DNA from: Minisyncoccota bacterium
GTDB lineage: Bacteria; Patescibacteriota; Minisyncoccia; JAHIHE01; JAGLIN01
Direction: 5' to 3'
Assembly (NCBI GenBank): GCA_023270095.1
Contig: JAGLSJ010000010.1
Span: 1-13,386 of the forward strand
DNA: 13,386 nucleotides
Shown here: positions 1-7,104 of the stretch, in pieces
Numbering within the stretch: the first letter of the stretch is position 1
Layout of the letters: every line of letters starts with the position of its first letter
Program-made: the position numbers and the translations under genes
The notes under the pieces: generated by a model
The model's input: only the letters and a program-made list of their open reading frames with translations
Database searches by the model: none
Told to the model about the DNA's origin: nothing

Positions 1-556
1 GCATTTCCACCATAAAACCACCCGCTTCCTTGCCAGGCATCTGCCCAGAAAAATTAGGCTTTTGAGATTTTAATGACGAATCAAAAATTTCAACTATATC
101 AGAAAATCGAGAAGAACTCTCCATAATTCCGCGAAGTTGTTGCTTGAGATTGTCAGAATTAATTCCGATTGAATCAAAAATTTCAAGCACTTTTTTGTCA
201 GAACTTAACAAAATCGCATAAAGCAAATGTTCAGTACCAATATACGAATGCTTATATCTCCCTGCAACCAAAACGGCTTTTTTGAAAACATCTTTCAATT
301 CTTCCGATAATTTTGTTTGATATTTTTTCGTCTTCGGCAAACCATCAATAATTTTGTGTAAATTTTTCAATTCAATTTTTTCTTCTCCAAGCATATTTGA
401 ACCAATACTGCCCTTTTGAGACATAATACTCAAAATAATATGCTCAATTCCAATTGAGTTGTGACCAAATTCCTTGGAAATCTTCTGCGCGCTTTTGACA
501 ACTTCTTTCAAATGAGTTGTGAATTTATTTTGAATTTTTTCCGGAAAAATATTCAT
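1..556 (-). CDS. ClpC-type AAA+ ATPase, N-terminal part (runs off left edge)
   Basis: The frame opens at the ATG at 556-554 and stays open to base 1, giving 185 codons; the rest lies outside the window. The protein begins MNIFPEKIQNKF and matches a Clp repeat (N) domain, the adaptor- and substrate-binding module of ClpA/ClpC-type unfoldases. Two related halves are visible: residues about 5-75 (FGHNSIGIEHIILSIM) and about 80-150 (YKHSYIGTEHLLYAIL). The repeated (I/S)xIGxEHxxxxI signature is diagnostic. The AAA+ domains are not visible, so ClpC rather than ClpA or an ATPase-less Clp-N protein is inferred. In the cell it would unfold proteins for ClpP. There is no good Shine-Dalgarno (only aataagaa before the ATG). 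It is divergent from the orphan operon starting at 776 and shares a promoter region with it. Confidence 0.82.
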   Translation of the reverse strand, partial: MNIFPEKIQNKFTTHLKEVVKSAQKISKEFGHNSIGIEHIILSIMSQKGSIGSNMLGEEKIELKNLHKIIDGLPKTKKYQTKLSEELKDVFKKAVLVAGRYKHSYIGTEHLLYAILLSSDKKVLEIFDSIGINSDNLKQQLRGIMESSSRFSDIVEIFDSSLKSQKPNFSGQMPGKEAGGFMVEM

Positions 557-600
557 TTCTTATTGTTATTTTATTATTACTTCTTTATATACAATACTGT

Positions 601-628
601 ATTATAGCCATTTAATCAAGACCCGCAA
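601..628 (-). promoter_or_regulatory. Candidate sigma-70 promoter of the Clp gene
   Basis: On the minus strand there is a perfect -10 TATAAT (606-601) in the context GGCTATAAT. A weak -35 TTGCGG (628-623) lies 16 bases upstream. The expected start is near 594, leaving a leader of about 40 bases before the ATG at 556. The -35 falls in the loop of the palindrome at 616-635. Confidence 0.5.
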
Positions 629-635
629 GTCTTGA
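616..635. promoter_or_regulatory. Palindromic candidate operator between divergent promoters
   Basis: TCAAGAC, six bases, then GTCTTGA: a perfect 7-bp inverted repeat. It contains the -35 hexamer of the leftward Clp promoter in its centre, and its right arm overlaps the -35 TTGACA of the rightward promoter. A dimeric regulator bound here would cover both promoters. It does not match CIRCE (TTAGCACTC-N9-GAGTGCTAA) or the CtsR heptad repeat, the usual regulators of clp genes, so the cognate regulator is unknown. Confidence 0.4.
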
Positions 636-660
636 CAAATTCACAGTTTAAGTGTACAGT
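632..660 (+). promoter_or_regulatory. Candidate sigma-70 promoter of the 776-1520 dicistron
   Basis: Perfect -35 TTGACA (632-637), a 17-base spacer, and a -10 TACAGT (655-660) that matches 4 of 6 consensus bases. The predicted start near 667 gives a 5' leader of about 110 bases that contains the whole inverted repeat at 687-756. A second TTGACA at 674-679 has no -10 at usable spacing. Confidence 0.5.
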
Positions 661-686
661 GTTAAGTTGTACTTTGACAATATATC

Positions 687-756
687 TATTTCTGTAGGAC
701 ACTTGTATAAATATAATTGGCTTTTGAAAAATTTATACAAATGTCCTACAGAAATA
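687..756 (+). repeat. 26-bp near-perfect inverted repeat (5'-leader hairpin)
   Basis: Arm 687-712 pairs with arm 731-756 in 25 of 26 positions; the only mismatch is C702 against A741. The loop is 18 bases (713-730). The core of each arm is TTTCTGTAGGACA or its complement. The right arm ends eight bases before the AGAGGTGA ribosome-binding site of the 776 gene, so in RNA it would form a long stable hairpin that leaves the Shine-Dalgarno single-stranded. It could be an mRNA-stabilising or regulatory hairpin, or a DNA site for a dimeric protein or a mobile-element remnant. No U-tract follows it, so it is not an intrinsic terminator. Confidence 0.7.
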
Positions 757-762
757 TATTAA

Positions 763-770
763 AGAGGTGA
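763..770 (+). promoter_or_regulatory. Strong Shine-Dalgarno that fixes the start at 776
   Basis: AGAGGTGA lies five bases before ATG 776. It overlaps an in-frame GTG at 767 that would otherwise add three residues, which argues that GTG 767 is not the start. This is one of only two strong Shine-Dalgarno sequences in the window. Confidence 0.7.
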
Positions 771-775
771 TTGCT

Positions 776-1417
776 ATGGCAATTAGAGAAGGAGACAAAA
801 AGAAAACAACAACATGGTCTGAATTCAGATTCAGGAATCTTGGTAACGGACATGGACGACAACTTGTCGCCGAGAAACAAATTAGAAATGAAATTGTCTA
901 TATTATAATAGACAACGATAGCAGAACAAAACCGAAAACTGCAGGATGGTATTGCCACCCTTTAATCAAGGGGTGTAGGCTTTCGATCATCGACAATATA
1001 GATATTTTTACTACCCACATCCTTCCAATGGAAAGGAAAATAAGAGACATTGAATTTTCAAAAGATAACTCAGTAATGGAAATTATTTCTTCTGGAATTT
1101 TTATTCCTCACTGGGTCATGAAAAAAAATTCAATCTCTATTATGTTTAGAGATAAAGATTTTTGCCTAACATGGATAGCTGATGATGAGAAAAGATATGA
1201 AATAGTTGATATTCTCAATCACTACGAAGCAGGTAAAACATCTGCAGAAAATACACCACTTAAATGGACTGTTGAAGGTGATATGATTAAATCACCGAGA
1301 GGAACAGCGCTTGATGAAAATGATGTTATTGAAACTGTTGAAATTCCATTTGGCGTTTCAATGATAAATATAATCGCTAGTCAGTCAGGCCAAAGCGAAA
1401 AAATTGAGGTTGAGTAG
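776..1417 (+). CDS. Orphan protein of 213 aa, no recognised family
   Basis: I do not recognise this protein. It begins MAIREGDKKKTTTWSE. It has a basic, Thr-rich N-terminus, then a mixed alpha/beta-looking body with alternating hydrophobic residues (NEIVYIIIDND; SIIDNIDIFTTHILPM; SISIMFRDKDFCLTWIADDEK), and an acidic C-terminal tail (EKIEVE). It has no signal peptide, membrane segment or catalytic motif that I can name, so it is probably cytosolic. It has three cysteines and five tryptophans, unusual for a short AT-rich orphan, which suggests a folded domain. The start is set by the strong Shine-Dalgarno at 763-770. It is the first gene of a two-gene operon with the 30-aa basic peptide ten bases downstream, ending at the terminator at 1554-1592. 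It stands alone on the plus strand and differs from its neighbours in its strong translation signals, hinting at separate ancestry. Confidence 0.75.
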   Translation: MAIREGDKKKTTTWSEFRFRNLGNGHGRQLVAEKQIRNEIVYIIIDNDSRTKPKTAGWYCHPLIKGCRLSIIDNIDIFTTHILPMERKIRDIEFSKDNSVMEIISSGIFIPHWVMKKNSISIMFRDKDFCLTWIADDEKRYEIVDILNHYEAGKTSAENTPLKWTVEGDMIKSPRGTALDENDVIETVEIPFGVSMINIIASQSGQSEKIEVE

Positions 1418-1427
1418 GAGATTTGAT

Positions 1428-1520
1428 ATGAAAGCTACTATTAGAAAGGCTGGGGGCAAAAAGTTTGGAGAAAGAAGAAAGAACTTCTCTGATAAAAACC
1501 CTCAAACCAAAAGAGTGTAA
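1428..1520 (+). CDS. 30-aa highly basic small protein
   Basis: A small gene starting ATG 1428, preceded by TAGGAG with a seven-base spacer; the stop of the upstream gene (TAG) is part of this Shine-Dalgarno. The peptide begins MKATIRKAGGKKFGERRK and ends QTKRV. It has seven Lys and four Arg against one Asp and one Glu (net about +9 in 30 residues), and no hydrophobic stretch for a membrane. Such a composition fits nucleic-acid or ribosome binding, or a partner of the acidic-tailed protein encoded upstream; none of this is shown by sequence alone. The tight coupling (ten bases between stop and start), a good ribosome-binding site and its place just before a terminator support it being real. 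Alternatively it is a chance short frame inside a 3' UTR. Confidence 0.55.
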   Translation: MKATIRKAGGKKFGERRKNFSDKNPQTKRV

Positions 1521-1531
1521 TAATACACTCT
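1512..1531 (+). other. Hairpin over the stop codon of the 30-aa gene
   Basis: AGAGTGTA, loop ATAA, TACACTCT: a perfect 8-bp stem that embeds the TAA stop at 1518-1520. No T-tract follows directly, so it is not a terminator itself. It may be a 3'-end stabiliser ahead of the true terminator 23 bases on. Confidence 0.45.
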
Positions 1532-1553
1532 GACTGAATTTTAACAACATTTT

Positions 1554-1592
1554 GGGGTTAAACAGGTTAACTGTTCGACTCCTTATTTTTTT
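1554..1592 (+). terminator. Intrinsic terminator of the plus-strand dicistron
   Basis: Arm GGGGTTAAACAG (1554-1565), loop GTTAA, arm CTGTTCGACTCC (1571-1582). Eleven of twelve positions pair, two of them as G-U. The T-rich tract TTATTTTTTT (1583-1592) follows directly. The T-tract is only on the plus-strand side, so it mainly stops rightward transcription before the convergent M23 gene. No comparable minus-strand terminator was found after 1620. Confidence 0.8.
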
Positions 1593-1619
1593 ACCCAAAT
1601 TCAATTTTATACAATCTCC

Positions 1620-4600
1620 TCAATCCAACTCTTTTTCCAAATAATAAATATAATATTTATCATCATCTAGATATTTTCCTTCAAAAATAATTCCAATCTT
1701 GCCATTCTTGTTGATTGTTGCTTGGGGGTTATAAATTTCACTAAATTTTCCCTGAGTTGAATCAATTATAATTTCTTGAAAGTTGCCTCCAGGAAAATCA
1801 GTTATCCATCGCAAGTTTTCTTCTGTATCAGAATTCACTGAAATGATATGCGAATATCCTTGCGAGTCTGTCTTGAAAGAAAAACCAAAATCAACTAAAA
1901 ATTCCGAATTAAGATTTGCTAGTTTGTCTTGCCAATTTTCACCAGCTTTTTCGAGCAAAAGAAGATTATAATCACTAACGGCAATTATTGGAAACGCATC
2001 TATAATGCCTATTTTTGGAATAATGTAAGATTCATATATACCTTCTATCTTCTCTTTTTGCCATCCATTAGAATCTTTAATAATATAGTACAATTCATAT
2101 TCTGAAGGTGCAATCATATAAAGCAAAGATTGACTGCCTTGATTTGCAAAAGAAGATAATGGTGCAAAAATTTTCTCAGTTGATATCCCAAAATGCAAAC
2201 TATTGTCATCAGAAATTTTCATAGACATATTGTTTATTGAAAGTTCAGAATTATATGACTCTTCGTATGACCAGTTTATGTAATCCAAACAATTTTCCGC
2301 ACACTGAGTATAATAAATTTCAACACCACCGTCACCTACGGCAGATACGTGTAAGGAGTTGTCATTTCCAATTTCAAGTTGAGGATTATTAGCATCGAAA
2401 ATTATTCTTTTGATTTCACTAAAATTTTCAGAATTAATATAATAAATATTTTCTACTGCCTCGTTGAGATTTGAAATTGACAAATCATAAGCTTGAAAAA
2501 TAATATGAACAACATCATTTGAATCGATTTTCAAAATGAGATTTGAAATTCCAGATAACTTTTCATCTTCTGTATTAAAGATAATTTCTTCGTCATTTCC
2601 TAAAACATATTTTTTATAAAGCAAAACTTCATCATCGCAAAAATCATTTTCATCACAATAGTCATTAATTGCCAAAACAACGCTAGTTTCACCACTATTG
2701 TTAATATCCATTGAATAAACTTCTATATCAAAATCCAAATCAAAAATTTTCAAAGGTTCTCTCCAGTCACTTGAAATTATTCTGACATTTATTTCCTGCA
2801 CAGTTTTTTCTCCATCGCTATCTGTCACTTCCAAAACTATCTTGTGAATTCCTAGTGAAAAATTTTCAACTTCAATGTTTGCTCCTTTTCCAAGTTCAAG
2901 CTCCTCTTCTTCCCAAACTATATTTTCATCATCAATAATTCCATCTTCAATATCAAAAACTTCTGCCTCGAAAACAACTTTTTCACCTTCAAAATATTGA
3001 AAATCATTTTGAGGGTTTTTAATTTCAACTTGAGGAGATTGACTTTGGCGTGGCTCTTTCAAACTTTGAAAATTTTGGGGATTAGAATTTTCTCGTACAA
3101 TAAAATCAAAAACATCATCCATATCCCAAGAATTTCCCAAATATTTATCAGGAATCACGATCATTGATTCAGCTGTTGCATAATAATTAGCCCTTCTCTC
3201 GATGGAACTATTTGTTGAATTTTCTATTATCATTTCTTCAGCATAGCTTATATAATCAACTACATTGCCAAAATCAATTTCATCTTCTCCATCTATTTTA
3301 ATTTTATTTTTCGAATTAACTAAATACACAGCCCCTCCTAAGTGCGACAAATTAAAACCCGCATAATCCATATCCGCTTCAATTCCGTTCCAATCGTTCT
3401 GCTCTCTCCAACTGTTATGGACTATCAAGAAAAATCCGTGAGATTCGATTTTATTTCCTTTCTCAAAATTCTTTTTATTGATATTTTTTGCATTAGCGCC
3501 AAGATACTGAAAAGAATACTCCTCATACAAATCAATATCCTTATCTGTTGGATTATATAATTCTATGAATTTGCTATTTTGAGGATTACTAAATCTAATT
3601 TCCGAAATCAAAAGATGATTCACATCAGCTCTGATTGTTGTGCTAGCGAAGTTAGAAAGTTCAGATACATTACCAACTTGATCTTCTGACTCAATTGCAA
3701 AACAATATTCTCTTCCTTTCTCAAGATAATCTATTTCAAGACTCGCTTTTTCTTCCATTCCTTCCGTCCCAGAAGAAAGCGAATTAATTTCAATTTTTTC
3801 GCTATTTTCCAAATCAAAATCTCCAACCTCACAACTTTCTTGTTGATTATAATAAATTACTGTTTTGGAAATTTCATTCCCTAGTAATGTCCAGCTTAAA
3901 TTAGCTATATTGTTCCTAGCAGATTGCGCCTCTAAATCATTTATTTTTTCAGGTGAAACTGAATCAATTGTCCAGGTGTGCTCTGCTGGAGTCAAATCTT
4001 CTTGCAAGTCTAAAATTGATTTTATTTCAAACTTATGAACACCATCTTCTAAATTTTCATATTGTTGCGGACTCTCGCAATCAACAAAATTTCCTTCGTC
4101 TATCCAACATTGAAATGTTGCTTGCTCATTGCTAGAACGAAATATAAACTCTGCAAATATTTTATTTGTAATTTCTGAAGGATAAGTTTCAAGATAAGTT
4201 TCAATCTCCGCTTCTTCTTCGCTATCTTCAATTTCGACAATTCCACTCCCGCCACTTCCGCCACAGCCTCCACAACCTCCAGTTCCTAGAAAATAATTCC
4301 CGCCAGAAACTTTTTTCTGAGGATCTTCAGTTTCGTCACTAACACCTTTGACTTCCCCTTTTTCTATATTTTCAACATCATCAAAAGGCGTTTCTGAAGA
4401 TGAAGAAATTTCTTCCTTCTTCTCGTCATTATTAATATTTTCTATTTCATCTTCTTTATCTTTCTTGGCATTCTCCAATTCCTCTTTCTTCAAAACCATA
4501 ATATCCCAACTCGTCAAATCCTCTCCCAACCATTCATAACTTCCATTAACAAAAATAATAGGCCTTATGAAAAATGTATAATGACCTTCTTCCTGAGGAG

Positions 4601-5900
4601 CCTTGATTGGAAAAGTAAATCCTCCAAGTTGTCCGCTTGGCACAAACTGATCAATTCCACTCATTCTTTTCTCACTCACCCAATCGGGATGATAAAAAAG
4701 TTTTGTCTGAGGATGAACATAATTCACAAAAATATTATCTGCATTCCAATTTTGACTTCCAATATTTTTATACTGAACCGAAAGCGTAATTTTTTGCCCT
4801 GCGTCTAAGGAAATCTTTTGACTAAACTTATCTGCAATTCCAAAAACAGCTTTAGCAACCAATCTTGAATTATATTTTTCTTCAAAACTTTCTTCTCTCG
4901 ACTTATTCAAAATTTCTGTTTGTGAATTACTTACTCCATCCTGCAAGTCAGATTCAAAAAAATCACCATCTCCAGCGACTCTTTTATCTTTCTCATTTTC
5001 AGGACCTATAACATCTACAACTGCTTTACCCGTTCCCGCAACAATTTCCCCTCCTTTCTGAATCGTACCTGCAATTGTGCCTCCAACTTTTTCTCCTATA
5101 TTTATTATAAACCCATTAACATTTTTTCCAGAATTTACTATTCCTCCCGCAACTTTATCAGTAAAATTTCCAACACCGCTCCAAAAACCATCATCTGAAT
5201 CTTGCTCGCTATAATCCCCCTGATTTTCTTCAGCAACAATCACCAACTCTTCCGTTTCATTTTTATCTTCGTTTTGAACTAATTTTATATTATCAGATTC
5301 ATACGACTTACCAACCGCAAATTCCGTATACCCAGACATCGGCTCTGGCCTAACTCCAACATATTTTTCCCTTTCAACCCCATTTTCATCTTGATATTTT
5401 TCATTTTTATATAATGCAAAGTGAAGGTGAGTTCCAGGGTAAGATTTACAAGCAGTGCCACCAGTACTACCTGTATTTCCTACTGTTCCTATGACATCCC
5501 CTTGTTCTACAACATCCCCATTCTTAACTATTACCTTATTAAGATGAGCGTATCGACTCTCAATTCCATTACCGTGATCAACAAGAACCTGATTTCCATA
5601 ACTCTTTATTTCTTTTGGCTTGTGACCTACTTCAACATTTTTCACCTTTCCCGACGCAATAACTAAAACTGGCTTATTAAAAATACTACAACCATTTGAC
5701 GCAAAATCTAACGCAAAAGAATCCTTCCCTTTATGAGTAAAATTAGTATCATATCCACGAGTAATAATATAACTTTCACCTTTTTTATAAGGAAGTTTTA
5801 TTACTAAATCAAATGCAGAAGCAATGCTTATAAAAGAAAAAACAAAAATAATAAAAACTAACAATATTTTATACTTTTCTTTAATTAAACCTATTAACAT
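1620..5900 (-). CDS. Secreted multidomain M23 (LytM-like) peptidase with FW-, Fn3-, lamin-tail and propeller-like regions
   Basis: A 1,426-aa exported protein. Residues 11-29 form a hydrophobic signal sequence ending SIASA. Residues 35-190 are an M23 endopeptidase with a complete zinc set: HKGKD (H56, D60), YAHL (H119) and THLHF (H158, H160). M23 enzymes cut peptidoglycan cross-links. About 345-470 resembles the four-tryptophan (FW, Nbr1-like) Ig domain (YKNIGSQNW). About 471-570 is an acidic linker with a Gly/Cys motif GTGGCGGCGGSGG. About 572-646 is an Ig-like domain with two Cys, then an Fn3-like domain (about 648-757), a lamin-tail domain (about 760-890, LISEIRF...FIELYNPT) and a PKD-like domain (about 957-1042). 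The last 380 residues are beta-rich with repeats of the propeller type (NSLHVSA, NSLHFGI, GYSHIIS). Last gene of a four-gene operon. A role in wall remodelling plus surface adhesion is inferred. Confidence 0.88.
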   Translation of the reverse strand: MLIGLIKEKYKILLVFIIFVFSFISIASAFDLVIKLPYKKGESYIITRGYDTNFTHKGKDSFALDFASNGCSIFNKPVLVIASGKVKNVEVGHKPKEIKSYGNQVLVDHGNGIESRYAHLNKVIVKNGDVVEQGDVIGTVGNTGSTGGTACKSYPGTHLHFALYKNEKYQDENGVEREKYVGVRPEPMSGYTEFAVGKSYESDNIKLVQNEDKNETEELVIVAEENQGDYSEQDSDDGFWSGVGNFTDKVAGGIVNSGKNVNGFIINIGEKVGGTIAGTIQKGGEIVAGTGKAVVDVIGPENEKDKRVAGDGDFFESDLQDGVSNSQTEILNKSREESFEEKYNSRLVAKAVFGIADKFSQKISLDAGQKITLSVQYKNIGSQNWNADNIFVNYVHPQTKLFYHPDWVSEKRMSGIDQFVPSGQLGGFTFPIKAPQEEGHYTFFIRPIIFVNGSYEWLGEDLTSWDIMVLKKEELENAKKDKEDEIENINNDEKKEEISSSSETPFDDVENIEKGEVKGVSDETEDPQKKVSGGNYFLGTGGCGGCGGSGGSGIVEIEDSEEEAEIETYLETYPSEITNKIFAEFIFRSSNEQATFQCWIDEGNFVDCESPQQYENLEDGVHKFEIKSILDLQEDLTPAEHTWTIDSVSPEKINDLEAQSARNNIANLSWTLLGNEISKTVIYYNQQESCEVGDFDLENSEKIEINSLSSGTEGMEEKASLEIDYLEKGREYCFAIESEDQVGNVSELSNFASTTIRADVNHLLISEIRFSNPQNSKFIELYNPTDKDIDLYEEYSFQYLGANAKNINKKNFEKGNKIESHGFFLIVHNSWREQNDWNGIEADMDYAGFNLSHLGGAVYLVNSKNKIKIDGEDEIDFGNVVDYISYAEEMIIENSTNSSIERRANYYATAESMIVIPDKYLGNSWDMDDVFDFIVRENSNPQNFQSLKEPRQSQSPQVEIKNPQNDFQYFEGEKVVFEAEVFDIEDGIIDDENIVWEEEELELGKGANIEVENFSLGIHKIVLEVTDSDGEKTVQEINVRIISSDWREPLKIFDLDFDIEVYSMDINNSGETSVVLAINDYCDENDFCDDEVLLYKKYVLGNDEEIIFNTEDEKLSGISNLILKIDSNDVVHIIFQAYDLSISNLNEAVENIYYINSENFSEIKRIIFDANNPQLEIGNDNSLHVSAVGDGGVEIYYTQCAENCLDYINWSYEESYNSELSINNMSMKISDDNSLHFGISTEKIFAPLSSFANQGSQSLLYMIAPSEYELYYIIKDSNGWQKEKIEGIYESYIIPKIGIIDAFPIIAVSDYNLLLLEKAGENWQDKLANLNSEFLVDFGFSFKTDSQGYSHIISVNSDTEENLRWITDFPGGNFQEIIIDSTQGKFSEIYNPQATINKNGKIGIIFEGKYLDDDKYYIYYLEKELD

Positions 5901-5909
5901 CTTTTTGAA

Positions 5910-6548
5910 TTATTTTAAATAAAAATCATATAAAACTATATTTTCACATTCTTTATTGTATAACATATAATTAACTCCAATAGATACACATGATATCTCA
6001 TATATTTTTTCATCTTTTGAGAAAAAATATGAAACTGCAATACTATTTTCTATCGGAACTAAATCAAAACTATCCTCTGCTTCTTCATACATTTTACTTT
6101 CAGTTTTTATAAAATTTATATTTCTGATTGTTTCTTTTTCATAGTCCATTATTTTTTCGTTATCTGCCCAATCCTCTAAATCCATTTTATCTTTATTTTG
6201 AAAATCAAATATCCTAAATATTAAACCGTCAATTAATTCTGTCGGAATATCTGGCTGTAATGAACCAGCCTTAGATACACTCAATTTAAACTCATTAGAA
6301 TTTCCATGCTGAGCCTGCCAACCCTCAGGAACCACTACACTAAATCCCTCCTTCACATTCTTCACCAACTTTTTCCCATCCTCCAACTCCTCAACAACAA
6401 TATCGCTCTTGATTTCTGGTGGAGCGATGACTAGTGGAACTTTCACAATTCCAGGGACATAAATTGCAATGATAATCACTAATGCAGAAATTAACAGAAC
6501 AAACATCAGATAAATTTTTCCTACATCAAACATGTTTTTCTTATTCAT
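5910..6548 (-). CDS. Single-pass membrane protein with a PsbP-like extracytoplasmic domain
   Basis: 212 aa. Residues about 12-35 form one long hydrophobic segment (IYLMFVLLISALVIII) with a short basic N-terminus, predicting an anchor with the rest outside. The outer part contains GFSVVVPEGWQ (about 68-78), the opening strand typical of PsbP-like/Mog1-fold and related lipoprotein domains, followed by alternating beta and acidic stretches (DGLIFRIFDF; YEISCVSI). The PsbP-like label is a fold-level guess from that motif. Two cysteines near the C-terminus could form a disulfide. Third of four genes, ten bases after the 181-aa gene and nine before the M23 gene, so it is probably a partner of the secreted peptidase. 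No Shine-Dalgarno is seen before ATG 6548. Confidence 0.75.
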   Translation of the reverse strand: MNKKNMFDVGKIYLMFVLLISALVIIIAIYVPGIVKVPLVIAPPEIKSDIVVEELEDGKKLVKNVKEGFSVVVPEGWQAQHGNSNEFKLSVSKAGSLQPDIPTELIDGLIFRIFDFQNKDKMDLEDWADNEKIMDYEKETIRNINFIKTESKMYEEAEDSFDLVPIENSIAVSYFFSKDEKIYEISCVSIGVNYMLYNKECENIVLYDFYLK

Positions 6549-6558
6549 TTTTTTTATT

Positions 6559-7104
6559 TTAATTATTATTAAACATTAATTTTTCACTATAAACAAATGC
6601 CTCATGTTTTGTCTCTTCCACAATTTCCTTGATATTCTCAATCTTTTCCCCATTTCTCATTTTTAATAAAGCATTATGAAGACTAACTAGTTTCGGTTGA
6701 ACTTCATTATAAAATTCATTCTGCATCTCATCTCCAAAGTAATATTTTATAAATATAGGATTTAATAAATTTTCTTCATTCCAAAATCTTACTGAATCCA
6801 TATAATTCTCCCATGATCTATTTAACACATCTTCGCTCTCCCCTACTTCTATATTTAGATAATAATTTTCTGACAAATATATTCTGCTTTGAATTAATTT
6901 TGTAAACTTTTTTATAAATTCATTTTTCGTTTCTATGCTATTTTGTTGTTCAGTCTTTTTTTGATCAATCTCTAGTAATTTAGATCCTATATAATAACTA
7001 CCTATCCATAATGTTATTACTAAAAGTGAAAAATTAAAAATAAAAGTATAAATAACATCACTACTTGGTTTTCTTAATTTGTTAAAAAGTTTATTTACTC
7101 TCAT
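6559..7104 (-). CDS. Single-pass membrane protein of unknown function, helical outer domain
   Basis: 181 aa, not recognised. A basic N-terminus (MRVNKLFNKLRK) is followed by a membrane segment at about 17-40 (VIYTFIFNFSLLVITLWIGSYYIG). A charged, helix-rich domain follows: about 42-75 (LEIDQKKTEQQNSIETKNEFIKKF) looks like coiled coil or a long helix, and the rest (QPKLVSLHNALLKM; IKEIVEETKHEAFVYSEKL) also reads as helices. No cysteine and no catalytic motif is seen. The arrangement of short cytosolic basic tail, one helix and outer helical bundle suggests a sensor or structural subunit. Its start overlaps the end of the upstream regulator gene by 14 bases, showing translational coupling. Confidence 0.72.
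   Translation of the reverse strand: MRVNKLFNKLRKPSSDVIYTFIFNFSLLVITLWIGSYYIGSKLLEIDQKKTEQQNSIETKNEFIKKFTKLIQSRIYLSENYYLNIEVGESEDVLNRSWENYMDSVRFWNEENLLNPIFIKYYFGDEMQNEFYNEVQPKLVSLHNALLKMRNGEKIENIKEIVEETKHEAFVYSEKLMFNNN

Noticed and set aside
767..775. GTG 767 as start of the orphan gene
   Set aside because: It lies inside the Shine-Dalgarno AGAGGTGA that serves ATG 776.
1573..1582. GTTCGACTCC resembling a tRNA T-arm
   Set aside because: It is the 3' arm of the terminator hairpin at 1554-1592; no acceptor, D or anticodon arms fit around it.
1377..1604. 75-codon minus-strand frame
   Set aside because: It lies antisense to the end of the 213-aa gene, the 30-aa gene and the terminator, all of which have stronger support.
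1620..5900. Alternative genetic code (TGA as Gly, as in some CPR lineages)
   Set aside because: A 1,426-codon frame has no internal TGA, and glycine is coded by GGN, so TGA is not a sense codon here.
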